This document shows, one piece after another, positions 21,601-29,157 of a stretch of 64,000 nt of DNA. The notes below the pieces were generated by a model. The model was not told where the DNA came from, did no database searches, and saw only the letters and a list, made by a program, of their open reading frames with translations. Each line of letters starts with the position of its first letter. The stretch's first letter is position 1. The DNA lies in assembly GCF_004135605.1 (NCBI RefSeq), contig NZ_SDPT01000003.1, positions 248,001 to 312,000 of the forward strand, read 5' to 3'. The DNA comes from Sphingomonas desiccabilis. GTDB taxonomy: Bacteria; Pseudomonadota; Alphaproteobacteria; Sphingomonadales; Sphingomonadaceae. A program made the translations under genes and the position numbers.

Positions 21601-22654
21601 CGGCGCATTCGCAGACGAGCACGAACGGCGTCTTGCGGCGATCTGGGCGGACGTGCTCGGGGTCGACGCGGTGGGGCCGCAGGACGATTTCTTCGATCTG
21701 GGCGGCCATTCGCTGCTGGCGGCGCGGATGTTCGGGCGGGTGGCCGAGGAGTTCGGGCGGCGCCTGCCCATGTCGGCGCTGTACGAGGCCGCAACCGTCC
21801 GGCGGCTGGCCGCGCTTCTCCGGAGCGAGGGAGCGGAGCCGGTACCGTCGCGCCTGCTCACGGTACAGGCGGGCGCGGACCTGCGTCCGCTGTTCTGGAT
21901 CGATGCGGTTCCGAATTTCCGTCAGGCGCTGTTCCGGCCACTTGCCCGCGCGCTGGGGGCCGAGCGTCCGGTGATCGGGCTCTCGATCGATCTGGAGCGG
22001 CATCGCGACCTCCAAGGCGCAGATCTGGCGACCGTCGCCCGCGACATGGCCGGGAGCATGCTCGCCTCCGGTGCCCAGCCGCCCTTCCTGATCGGCGGCT
22101 ATTGCAACGGCGGCGCTTGCGCCCTGGCCGTCGCGGACCTGCTGCGAAGGGAAGGGAAGGAAGTCGCGGTCGTCATCATGGTCGATGCGTCGAACCAGGC
22201 GCAGACCCGAAGCCGTCTGGGTCGGTGGCGCCGGGACGTTCTGCACATCCGCCGGCTGAAGGGCGCCGCACGGGGGGCGTTCCTCCGCGAGATCCTGTCC
22301 GACCGCTTCGCGCGCGTCCGCCGCCGCCTCTTCGGGGTGCGCGACGACGTGGACCGCCACCTGGAGGTGAACGACCGGATGAACCGCATGGACCGGGCGT
22401 TCGATCCTTCGCCCTATCCGGGGCGGGTCGTGCTGTTCCGGACCGAGGAATATGATGGCGCCTCGGTTGCGGGATGGAGCGCGGCGATTCCGGACGCGCT
22501 GGAGGTGCATCCCGTCCGGGGGGGCCATGTCACCGTGCTCCACAGGCCCGCGGTCGAGGAACTGGGAAGCGCCATCGCGGAACTGCTGGCAGAGCTCGAG
22601 CGGCCGGATGGAACGAAAGTCCTGCCAATCCGACCTGAAGTGGTTGCGCAATAA
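18635..22654 (+). CDS. Single-module non-ribosomal peptide synthetase (C-A-T-TE)
   Basis: A 1339-residue enzyme with four domains. Condensation covers about residues 42-460 with HHLLFDG at 173-179. Adenylation covers about 485-975 with YTSGSTGVPKG at 640-650 and SGKVDR at 967-972. The carrier domain spans about 995-1065 with the phosphopantetheine Ser in GGHS (S1026). The thioesterase covers about 1085-1325. By-eye alignment to GrsA gives pocket residues D686, M687, P690, Q729, C753, G755, G776, I784, Y785, K969; the Asp fits an alpha-amino acid but I cannot name it. The thioesterase elbow is GYCNGG, with Cys1157 in place of Ser, and candidate partners D1184 and H1298. The product is unknown. 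No MbtH, phosphopantetheinyl transferase, exporter or tailoring gene is adjacent. Confidence 0.88.
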   Translation: MPSHATTDNGSDVPVETPDRRRRRATPAPSPIPSRGGDAPPMSEEQRLVWLDLEQSSNPCIYNETCTLHCLGIYDHGVMTRSLHALLLRHEVLRTTFSASAGADPVQRIHADAEVAFPFHDLSDLPADERSAEAGRIAAVDAETPFGLSDVPLFRARAFRIGEGDHRLYLTIHHLLFDGDSLQRVLMPELVELYEAALEGRDPDLKPLPLQYGDYAAWQASEPARSRHGGQLAYWQGRLAGELPVIDLPADRPRPTRRSGAGAVETVVVPADLLARLREAGRAAGVSLYMVVLASYATVLHRWSGQDDLTIGGIVSTLRRPELRRTAGLFLNTVVLRLAPSADLSFRSLLIQVRDCVLEAMEHSEVPFGLVARSLSGGGRGGRDGLFQAALSMQPPPPPLRSGWRLTAIDVPVTTTKFDLYLEVEERDRELDARLIYSTDLFDTDTVRRMIGHWQRLLRAMAEDVDGTIGGVVLLAPDEEEAVLRASLGPVEPMGEATLHERIARTIAASPDAVAVVHGDTRWSYAELDARANGLAQALVQRGVRAGDIVGLLVERSKEMVAAILAILRTGAAYLPLDPSFPSARLAEIEADAMPRLIVTQRSLLGKVQGAPVLLEDVPASAEAFEAVAGHPDDLAYIIYTSGSTGVPKGVEIAHRGVVNVMEALAQDPGFGPGDRLLAVSRLTFDMSVPDLFLPLMRGGTLVVADEGAVTDPDLLRRLIEAHDCSFMQATPATWRSMFASGWKGHAGLRILCGGEALPRDLADRILACGMRLWNGYGPTEATIYTTIAPVPVEGGITIGRPIRNLQAVVLDDRGGPVPFNVPGELHIGGVGLARGYRDAELDRRSFVRLPALGGNRFYRSGDVARTRTDGRIEWLGRRDGQIKIRGFRIDLGDVEAALLRHPDVAASVANSFRASSGLNELAAYLVAHPGRSIDPAELRDFLLGLLPAYMVPTRYVPLTALPTTSSGKVDRRALPPPGDCHMVATGEPGAFADEHERRLAAIWADVLGVDAVGPQDDFFDLGGHSLLAARMFGRVAEEFGRRLPMSALYEAATVRRLAALLRSEGAEPVPSRLLTVQAGADLRPLFWIDAVPNFRQALFRPLARALGAERPVIGLSIDLERHRDLQGADLATVARDMAGSMLASGAQPPFLIGGYCNGGACALAVADLLRREGKEVAVVIMVDASNQAQTRSRLGRWRRDVLHIRRLKGAARGAFLREILSDRFARVRRRLFGVRDDVDRHLEVNDRMNRMDRAFDPSPYPGRVVLFRTEEYDGASVAGWSAAIPDALEVHPVRGGHVTVLHRPAVEELGSAIAELLAELERPDGTKVLPIRPEVVAQ

Positions 22655-22695
22655 ACCACTATTGAAGGGCGCTCTGACGCACGAAAAGGCGAGGC

Positions 22696-25410
22696 GTGGT
22701 TGACCTGCGCGACATTGCAGCGCAGCAGGCGCACATGGCAAGCCTCCCCTCGATCACCAACAATCCCGATGTTCGCTTCCTCGGCCGCCTGCTCGGCGAC
22801 GTGATCCGCGCCTATGGCGGGGAGGACCTGTTCAAGCGGATCGAATACATTCGTGCCACGTCGGTCGACCGGCATCGCGGGGTCGCCGGAGCGGAGGCGA
22901 TCGATCCGGGGCTCGACCGGCTGACGCTGGACGAGACGATCGCATTCGTGCGTGGGTTCATGCTCTTCTCGATGCTCGCGAACCTGGCCGAGGATCGCCA
23001 GGGCGTCGCGGCAGAACAGGGCGGGGACGTCGCCCATGCGCTCGAGCGGCTGGCCGAGCACGGCATCGGCCGCGATGCGGTGCTGGCGCTGCTCGACGAC
23101 GCGCTGGTGATGCCGGTGCTCACCGCCCATCCGACGGAGGTGCGGCGCAAGAGCATGATCGATCACCGCAACCGGATCGCGGAGCTGATGGTGCTGCGCG
23201 ACGGCGGCGTGGAGGAGACCGAGGAGGGGGATCGGGTCGAGGAGGCGATCCTGCGCCAGATCGCGCTCCTGTGGCAGACGCGCGTGCTGCGGCGCGAGCG
23301 GCTGTATGTGGCGGACGAGGTCGACACCGCGCTCAGCTATCTGCGCGACGTGTTCCTGCCCACGCTGCCCGCGCTCTATACCCGCTGGGAGCGGGTGCTG
23401 GGCGCGCGGCCGGCGTCGTTCCTGCGGCCGGGCAGCTGGATCGGCGGCGACCGAGACGGGAATCCGTTCGTTACGGCGGACTCGCTCAAGCTGGCGCTGT
23501 CGCGTTCGGCCGAGGCAGTGCTGGGCTATTATCTCGATGGGGTGCATGCACTCGGCGCCGAGCTGTCGATCTCGACCGAGCAGGCGGAGGTCGAGGCTGC
23601 GGTCGCCGCGCTGGCCGAGGCGAGCGGCGACAAGGCGGCGAGCCGGGCGGACGAACCGTTCCGCCGGGCGCTGTCGGGGATCTACGCGCGGCTGGCCGCC
23701 ACCTACCAGGCGCTGACCGGCAAGGCGCCGCCGCGGCCCTCGGCGCTGCGTGGTGAGCGCTATGCGGACCCAGCCGCGTTTCGCGACGACCTGGCCGCGA
23801 TCGCCCATGCGCTCACCACCGGCGGCAACGGACCGCTGGCGACCGGCGGCGCGCTCGGGCGGCTGATCCGGGCGGTCGAGACCTTCGGCTTTCATCTTGC
23901 CACGCTCGACATGCGCCAGAACAGCGCCGTGCACGAGCGCGTTGTCGCCGAGCTGCTCAAGGCCGGCGGGGTCGAGGACGACTATGCCGCGCTGGACGAG
24001 GACGCCCGCGTCGCGCTGCTGCGCCGCGAACTCGCGAGCCCGCGGCCGCTGACCTCGCCCTATCTCGGCTATTCGGACGAGACCGAGTCCGAGCTGGCGA
24101 TCCTGCACGCCGCCGCCGACGCGCATGCCAAATACGGCCGCGCCTGCATCCGCCATTACATCGTGTCGATGGCGGAATCGGTGTCCGACCTGCTGGAGGT
24201 GAACCTGCTGCTCAAGGAAGCGGGGCTCTATGTGCCGGGCGAGCCGCCGGAAGCGCATATCATGGCGATCCCGCTGTTCGAGACGATCGGCGACCTGCAG
24301 GCCGCCCCCAACATCATGCGCGCCTGGTTCGCGCTGCCGGAGGTCGCGGCGGTGGCGAGCGCGCGCGGCCATCAGGAAGTGATGATCGGCTATTCCGACA
24401 GCAACAAGGACGGCGGCTATCTCACCTCGACCTGGCAACTCAGCCGCGGCTCGACCGCGCTGCAGCCGGTGTTCGAGGACGCAGGCGTCGGCATGCAGCT
24501 GTTCCACGGCCGTGGCGGTGCGGTGGGACGCGGCGGCGGATCGTCGTTCGCGGCGATCCAGGCACAGCCGCCCGGCACCGTCCAAGGCCGCATCCGCATC
24601 ACCGAACAGGGCGAGGTGATCGCCGCCAAATACGGGACGCGGGCGAGCGCCACCACCAACCTGGAGGCGATGGCCTCTGCCACGCTGCTCGCCAGCCTGG
24701 AGCCCGAGCGGCTGGCGCCGGCCGATTACGAGCGCTTCGCGCGGGCGATGGACACGCTGTCGGACACGGCCTTCCACGCCTATCGCGACCTGGTCTACGG
24801 GACGGAGGGCTTCCGCACCTTCTTCCGCCAGATGACGCCGATCGGCGAGATCGCCGGCCTCAAGATCGGATCGCGCCCGGCGAGCCGCAAGAAATCGGAC
24901 GCGATCGAGGATCTGCGCGCGATTCCGTGGGTGTTCAGCTGGGCGCAGGCGCGCGTGATGCTGCCGGGCTGGTACGGCGTCGGCCAGGCGATCGCCGCGT
25001 TCGGGGACAAGGGGCTGCTGCGCGAGATGGCGAGCGGCTGGCCGCTGTTCGCGGCGACGCTCGCCAACATGGAGATGGTGCTCGCCAAGTCCGACATGGG
25101 CATCGCCGCGCGCTATGCCGGGCTGGTCGAGGACCGGGCGATCGGCGACGCGATCTTCGGGCGCATCCGCGACGGCTGGCAGGCGACGCATGACGGGCTG
25201 CTGACGGTCACCCGCCAGACGCGGCTGCTGGAGAAGCATCCGCAGCTCGAGACGTCGATCCGGTTGCGGCTGCCGTACATCGAGCCGCTCAACCTGCTCC
25301 AGATCGAGCTGCTGAAGCGCCACCGCGCGGGCGAGGACGATGCGCGCATCGGCGAGGGGATCCTGCTGTCGATCAACGCGATCGCGACGGCGCTGCGCAA
25401 CAGCGGCTGA
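22696..25410 (+). CDS. ppc: Phosphoenolpyruvate carboxylase
   Basis: A 904-residue enzyme that carboxylates phosphoenolpyruvate to oxaloacetate to refill the TCA cycle. The active-site His lies in TAHPTE (H145), the second signature GYSDSNKDGGY is present, and FHGRGGAVGRGGG forms the glycine loop. The C-terminus NSG follows the family pattern. The GTG at 22696 has an AGGCGAGG-like ribosome site upstream; an ATG at 22735 is an alternative that would drop 13 residues. It starts 41 bases after the synthetase stop; read-through from it is possible but nothing suggests a functional link. Confidence 0.93.
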   Translation: MVDLRDIAAQQAHMASLPSITNNPDVRFLGRLLGDVIRAYGGEDLFKRIEYIRATSVDRHRGVAGAEAIDPGLDRLTLDETIAFVRGFMLFSMLANLAEDRQGVAAEQGGDVAHALERLAEHGIGRDAVLALLDDALVMPVLTAHPTEVRRKSMIDHRNRIAELMVLRDGGVEETEEGDRVEEAILRQIALLWQTRVLRRERLYVADEVDTALSYLRDVFLPTLPALYTRWERVLGARPASFLRPGSWIGGDRDGNPFVTADSLKLALSRSAEAVLGYYLDGVHALGAELSISTEQAEVEAAVAALAEASGDKAASRADEPFRRALSGIYARLAATYQALTGKAPPRPSALRGERYADPAAFRDDLAAIAHALTTGGNGPLATGGALGRLIRAVETFGFHLATLDMRQNSAVHERVVAELLKAGGVEDDYAALDEDARVALLRRELASPRPLTSPYLGYSDETESELAILHAAADAHAKYGRACIRHYIVSMAESVSDLLEVNLLLKEAGLYVPGEPPEAHIMAIPLFETIGDLQAAPNIMRAWFALPEVAAVASARGHQEVMIGYSDSNKDGGYLTSTWQLSRGSTALQPVFEDAGVGMQLFHGRGGAVGRGGGSSFAAIQAQPPGTVQGRIRITEQGEVIAAKYGTRASATTNLEAMASATLLASLEPERLAPADYERFARAMDTLSDTAFHAYRDLVYGTEGFRTFFRQMTPIGEIAGLKIGSRPASRKKSDAIEDLRAIPWVFSWAQARVMLPGWYGVGQAIAAFGDKGLLREMASGWPLFAATLANMEMVLAKSDMGIAARYAGLVEDRAIGDAIFGRIRDGWQATHDGLLTVTRQTRLLEKHPQLETSIRLRLPYIEPLNLLQIELLKRHRAGEDDARIGEGILLSINAIATALRNSG

Positions 25411-25444
25411 GGGACGGCGGGACCAATCCAGCACCCTGGCCTCT

Positions 25445-25534
25445 CGTCATCCTTACGGAAGTCAGGATCCATTGCCGCACCGGCAGGAAGCGTGAGCGCT
25501 GCGGGAATGGATGCTGACTTTCGTCAGCATGACG
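25445..25534. repeat. Paired-hairpin intergenic repeat, copy 2
   Basis: The outer ends CGTCAT (25445) and ATGACG (25534) are inverted. Inside are hairpin one, ATCCTTAC/GTCAGGAT at 25449-25468 with one mismatch, and hairpin two, ATGCTGAC/GTCAGCAT at 25511-25530, perfect with loop TTTC. TCCAT and ATGGA face each other inside. The same plan appears at 35074-35166 and 50441-50530. Confidence 0.75.
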
Positions 25535-25582
25535 GAGAGGCGGGCTGCGTTTGCGAGCCTCACCACCTCACCACCTCACCTC

Positions 25583-25655
25583 CGTTCGCTTCGAGCTTGT
25601 CGAGAAGGCCACACGCACCGCTCGCCAGCGCTTCTCGACAGGCTCGAAGCAAACG
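25583..25655. repeat. Long inverted repeat with 25-bp arms
   Basis: The left arm at 25583-25607 (core CTTCGAGCTTGTCGAGAAG) is complementary to the right arm at 25631-25655 (core CTTCTCGACAGGCTCGAAG), with two mismatches, around a 23-base loop. It is a different sequence type from the paired 8-bp hairpins. Confidence 0.75.
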
Positions 25656-25663
25656 GGAGGGTT

Positions 25664-25751
25664 CCGTGCTCCCGCGCAGGCGGGAGCCCAAGGTTTCAGG
25701 CGCAGCTGCTGTTCTGCTTGGCCCTGGGCTCCTGCCTGCGCAGGAGCACGG
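25664..25751. repeat. Paired-hairpin intergenic repeat, copy 3
   Basis: The outer arms CCGTGCTCC (25664-25672) and GGAGCACGG (25743-25751) are inverted. Hairpin one is GCTCCCGC/GCGGGAGC at 25668-25687; hairpin two is GCTCCTGC/GCAGGAGC at 25728-25747. Where the stems differ, both strands change, keeping them paired. A decayed relative lies near 34985-35052. Confidence 0.7.
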
Positions 25752-25773
25752 GTTCTACCGTCCGTTCGGCAAC

Positions 25774-27345
25774 TTACCGCTCGCGCGTCGCCGCGAACCG
25801 CACCTTGGGATAGCGATCCGCGACATAGCCCACTTCCCACGCAGACTTGGCGAGGAACACCGGGTTGCCGTCGCGGTCCTTGGCCATCGCGGTGCGGTTG
25901 AGGTCAGCGAAGGTCTTGAGGTCCGCCGAATCCTCCGACGACACCCAGCGCGCGGTGTCGAACGGCGCCGGTTCCAGCCCGGCGGCGACCTTGTACTCGG
26001 CATCCAGGCGGCTGAGCAGCACCTCGAGCTGGAGCTGGCCGACCACGCCGATGATCCAGTTGGAGCCGATCTCCGGATAGAAGACCTGGGTCACACCCTC
26101 CTCGGCCATGTCGTCCAGCGCTTTCCGCAGCTGCTTGGTCTTGGTCGGATCCTTGAGCGCCACGCGGCGCAGGATTTCCGGCGCGAAGTTGGGGAGGCCG
26201 GTGAAGCGCACATCGGCGCGCTCCGACAGCGTGTCGCCGACGCGCAGCGTGCCGTGGTTGGGGATGCCGATGATGTCGCCCGGAAACGCCTCGTCCGCCA
26301 GCTCGCGCTCGCGCGCGAAGAACAGGATCGGCGAGTGCACCGCGATCGGCTTGCCGTGGCCGGTCGGCGTCAGCTTCATGCCGCGCTTGAACGTGCCCGA
26401 ACACAGCCGCATGAACGCGATGCGGTCGCGATGGTTGGGGTCCATGTTGGCCTGGACCTTGAACACGAAGCCGGTGACTTCCGGGTTGCTCGGGTCGACG
26501 GGCGCCGGCTCGGCCGGTTGCGGGCGCGGCGGCGGCGCGTGCTCGGCAACCGCCTTGATGAGCGAATCGACGCCGAACTCCTTGAGCGCGGAGCCGAAAT
26601 AGACCGGCGTCAGGTCGCCGTTGCGGTACGCCTCGCCATCGAACTCGGCATAGCCGGCCATCGCCAGCTCCGCGTCCTCGCGCAGCTTGGCGACGCCCTC
26701 GGCCGATAGCAGTTCGTCGAGCTTGGGATCGTCCAGGCCGGTCGTCTCCACCACCTTGCCCTGGAACTCGCGGCTCGGGCCCTCGGGCAGCAGCAGGCGG
26801 TTGCTGCGCAAGTCATAGATGCCTTCGAACGCGCCGCCCATGCCGACCGGCCACGTCATCGGCGTGACGTCGAGCTGGAGCAGGTCGGCCACCTCGTCCA
26901 GCGTCTCGAACACCGCGCGCCCTTCGCGATCGACCTTGTTGACGAAGGTAATGATGGGGACGTTGCGCAGGCGGCAGACCTCGAACAGCTTGCGCGTCTG
27001 GCTCTCGATGCCCTTGGCGACGTCGATCACCATCACGGCCGAGTCGACCGCGGTCAGCGTGCGATAGGTGTCCTCCGAGAAATCCTCGTGGCCCGGGGTG
27101 TCGAGCAGGTTGAAGGTCACGCCCTCGCGCTCGAACGTCATCACCGACGAGGTGACGGAGATGCCGCGCTGCTGCTCGATCTTCATCCAGTCGGAGCGCG
27201 CGCGCCGGGCGGCGCCGCGCGCCTTGACCTCGCCCGCCAGGTGGATCGCACCGCCGAACAGCAGCAGCTTTTCGGTGAGCGTGGTCTTGCCGGCGTCGGG
27301 GTGGGAAATGATCGCAAAGGTGCGGCGGTCGGAAGCGGTGGGCAT
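25774..27345 (-). CDS. prfC: Peptide chain release factor 3
   Basis: A 523-residue translational GTPase that removes RF1/RF2 from the ribosome after termination. The G1 loop is SHPDAGKTT at residues 14-22, followed by the switch segment with QRGISVTSSVM, the G3 DTPGHEDF and the G4 NKVDRE motif. The start ATG at 27345 gives the normal family length; a longer upstream frame to 27675 has no homology and runs through intergenic repeats. prfC is non-essential in other bacteria. Confidence 0.93.
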   Translation of the reverse strand: MPTASDRRTFAIISHPDAGKTTLTEKLLLFGGAIHLAGEVKARGAARRARSDWMKIEQQRGISVTSSVMTFEREGVTFNLLDTPGHEDFSEDTYRTLTAVDSAVMVIDVAKGIESQTRKLFEVCRLRNVPIITFVNKVDREGRAVFETLDEVADLLQLDVTPMTWPVGMGGAFEGIYDLRSNRLLLPEGPSREFQGKVVETTGLDDPKLDELLSAEGVAKLREDAELAMAGYAEFDGEAYRNGDLTPVYFGSALKEFGVDSLIKAVAEHAPPPRPQPAEPAPVDPSNPEVTGFVFKVQANMDPNHRDRIAFMRLCSGTFKRGMKLTPTGHGKPIAVHSPILFFARERELADEAFPGDIIGIPNHGTLRVGDTLSERADVRFTGLPNFAPEILRRVALKDPTKTKQLRKALDDMAEEGVTQVFYPEIGSNWIIGVVGQLQLEVLLSRLDAEYKVAAGLEPAPFDTARWVSSEDSADLKTFADLNRTAMAKDRDGNPVFLAKSAWEVGYVADRYPKVRFAATRER

Positions 27346-27482
27346 CGGGAATCCAGGAAAGGGGTTGCGGCACGCCCTGCCCTGCTTTTGGCTGGGCGTC
27401 AAAAAGGGGGGGACGGAGCTGGGCACTCCCTTACCTCCTCCTCCCGTTCGTGCCGAGTAGAGATCGAGTAGCTGCGCAAACA

Positions 27483-27553
27483 GCGTATCGAGAACTCGTA
27501 TCGAGGTACGGTCCCGCGCGGCAACCCTCCCTCGATACGCCGTCTCGATACGC
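27483..27553. repeat. Nested inverted repeat between prfC and holA
   Basis: The outer arms GCGTATCGAGA (27483-27493) and TCTCGATACGC (27543-27553) are perfectly inverted. Within them CGTATCGAGG (27497-27506) pairs with CCTCGATACG (27530-27539). The whole 71-bp segment can fold into one long stem. Confidence 0.7.
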
Positions 27554-27637
27554 GGCTGCGCCGCTCCTCGACGGCTACTCGGGATGAACGGCGTGGGGGA
27601 GGGGAGAGGGAGAGGAGGAAGGGCAGAAGGCGCCCAC

Positions 27638-28651
27638 CTACCGCCGCACACTCCGTGCCGCCGCGACCGCGACATTTGCTGTCAGCACGTCCCCCGCGCT
27701 CGCCCCTGACATGGTGGCGCGCTCGGTCTGCCGCAGCCGGTCGATCGCGCGGGCGAGTTGGGGCGCGCTCCAGCGGCGCAGCGCGTCCATCGTCGGCTGC
27801 TTCTCGCGGAAGAACACGCGGTGGCGCTCGATCACGTCGGCGGGGCGGCCGCCGGCGTCGATCTCGGCGCGCATCTCGGCGAGCGACAGCAGCTTGCGCA
27901 CGGTCATGCGCAGCAGCGGCACCGAATGGTTGCCGCCGGCCTCCAGCGCCGCGACCTCGGCACCGGCGGTGGCGGCATCGCCGCCGACGATCGCGGCGAT
28001 CGCGCCGAACATCTCCGCCTCGCCCAAGTCTGCGCCGATCGCGTCGAGTGCGGGCAGGCCCGCGTCGCGCGGCTGGTCGGGGGCGGCGTCGAGGAACAGC
28101 GCCAGCTTCTCTATCTCGCGTGCCAGGATCGCGCGGTCGCCGCCGCTCGCCACCGCCAGCCGCTCGGCCGCCTCGTGTGAGAGGCGCAGGCCGTGGTCGC
28201 GCGCGAGCGCGGTGGCGAGCCGCCCCGCCGCCTGCGCATCGGGCACGTAGCAGGCGCATTCATAGGCGTTGGACACGGCCGAGACGAGCTTCACCAGCTT
28301 GCCCGTGCCCTTCACCGAGGGCGCGAGCGCCACCACCGGGTTGCCGGCGCGCTCGGCCGAGAGCAGCAGCGTCACCGCCTCCAGCGACTCCTCGCCCATC
28401 GCATTGACGCGTATGTAGCGGGCACCGCCGAAAAGCGAGAGCGACGCGGCCTCGTCGGCAAGCGCGCCGGGGCGGGCCTTGAGCCCGCTGCCCTCGAACT
28501 CGATGCGTTCGGCCTCCGGACCCATCGCGCGCGCGAGCCGCTGCGCGAGTTCGGCCGCACCCGCCTCGTCGGGGCCGTGCAGCAGGTAGAGGCGGATGTC
28601 GGGGGCGGGTTTGTCGAGCCGCGGCCCCAGCGTGTCGGGCTTGGCCTTCAC
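27638..28651 (-). CDS. holA: DNA polymerase III delta subunit
   Basis: A 337-residue clamp-loader subunit that opens the beta clamp. It has the YLLHGPDE start of the AAA+-like domain, the SLSLFGGARYIRV segment that contacts the clamp, and a C-terminal collar region with the EMFGAIAAIVGGD and FREKQPTMDALRRW stretches. It overlaps lptE by ATGA, giving a leuS-lptE-holA unit, a conserved order in many proteobacteria. Length is normal. Confidence 0.9.
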   Translation of the reverse strand: MKAKPDTLGPRLDKPAPDIRLYLLHGPDEAGAAELAQRLARAMGPEAERIEFEGSGLKARPGALADEAASLSLFGGARYIRVNAMGEESLEAVTLLLSAERAGNPVVALAPSVKGTGKLVKLVSAVSNAYECACYVPDAQAAGRLATALARDHGLRLSHEAAERLAVASGGDRAILAREIEKLALFLDAAPDQPRDAGLPALDAIGADLGEAEMFGAIAAIVGGDAATAGAEVAALEAGGNHSVPLLRMTVRKLLSLAEMRAEIDAGGRPADVIERHRVFFREKQPTMDALRRWSAPQLARAIDRLRQTERATMSGASAGDVLTANVAVAAARSVRR

Positions 28652-29157
28652 TGCCCGGCGGGGGCGTCGGTCCGCTGCGCGTAGAGCGCGAGGCGGGCGA
28701 TGATCTGGTCCGCGACGATGCCGGACAGCCGCTCCAGCGCCGACTGCTCGGCGGCGATCGTGGCATATTCGGAGCTCACCACGTCGATGCCCACGTCGGA
28801 GCCCGCGGTGGCGTCGAGCACCGTCTCGCCGCTCGCGGCGTCGACCAATTGATAGCGCGCGCGCAGGGTGCGGCGCTCGCGCGTCACGGCATCGTCGCGG
28901 CGGACACCCAGGCCCGTGATCTCGTCGTCCAGGACGATTTGCAGCCGGTAGCGCGGAGCGCCCTCGGCCCGCAGCCGGTCGCGCAGCGCGGTCGACACCA
29001 GCCAGCCGTTCTGGCCGGGGATCGGTGCCACCTCGACGCCGGAAAGCAGCGCGCGCACCGGCCCGGACTCGCCGCCCGCATAGAGCGGCCGCAGGCCGCA
29101 GCCGGCGAGCAGCGGCAAACAGGCGATCAGCAGCAGCGGGGCGGCGCGCCGGATCAT
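28648..29157 (-). CDS. lptE: LPS-assembly lipoprotein LptE
   Basis: A 169-residue lipoprotein that plugs the LptD barrel in the outer membrane and helps deliver lipopolysaccharide to the surface. The signal ends with [15 protein letters not shown] is the lipobox and GLRPLY the characteristic LptE start. It lies between leuS and holA with ATGA overlaps on both sides, the expected neighbourhood of LptE. The longer frame reading upstream of 29157 is antisense noise through leuS. Confidence 0.88.
   Translation of the reverse strand: MIRRAAPLLLIACLPLLAGCGLRPLYAGGESGPVRALLSGVEVAPIPGQNGWLVSTALRDRLRAEGAPRYRLQIVLDDEITGLGVRRDDAVTRERRTLRARYQLVDAASGETVLDATAGSDVGIDVVSSEYATIAAEQSALERLSGIVADQIIARLALYAQRTDAPAGQ

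Larger units (their letters stand above)
25411..25773. other. 363-bp gap filled with palindromic repeats
   Basis: This stretch between ppc and the converging prfC has no gene. It is nearly filled by three palindromic elements (25445-25534, 25583-25655 and 25664-25751), each listed separately. Short reading frames here are by-products of the inverted repeats. Confidence 0.7.

Noticed and set aside
22414-25434. A 1006-codon open frame antisense to ppc and the synthetase end
   Set aside because: It is antisense to clear coding sequence with no recognisable fold; long open antisense frames are expected at this GC content.
25511-25534. Perfect hairpins in the intergenic repeats as Rho-independent terminators
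   Set aside because: No T-tract follows any of them, and they occur in matched pairs, which fits mobile repeats better.
25411-25773. Possible CRISPR array in the ppc-prfC gap
   Set aside because: The repeats are palindromic, unequal and not regularly spaced, and no cas gene is in the window.
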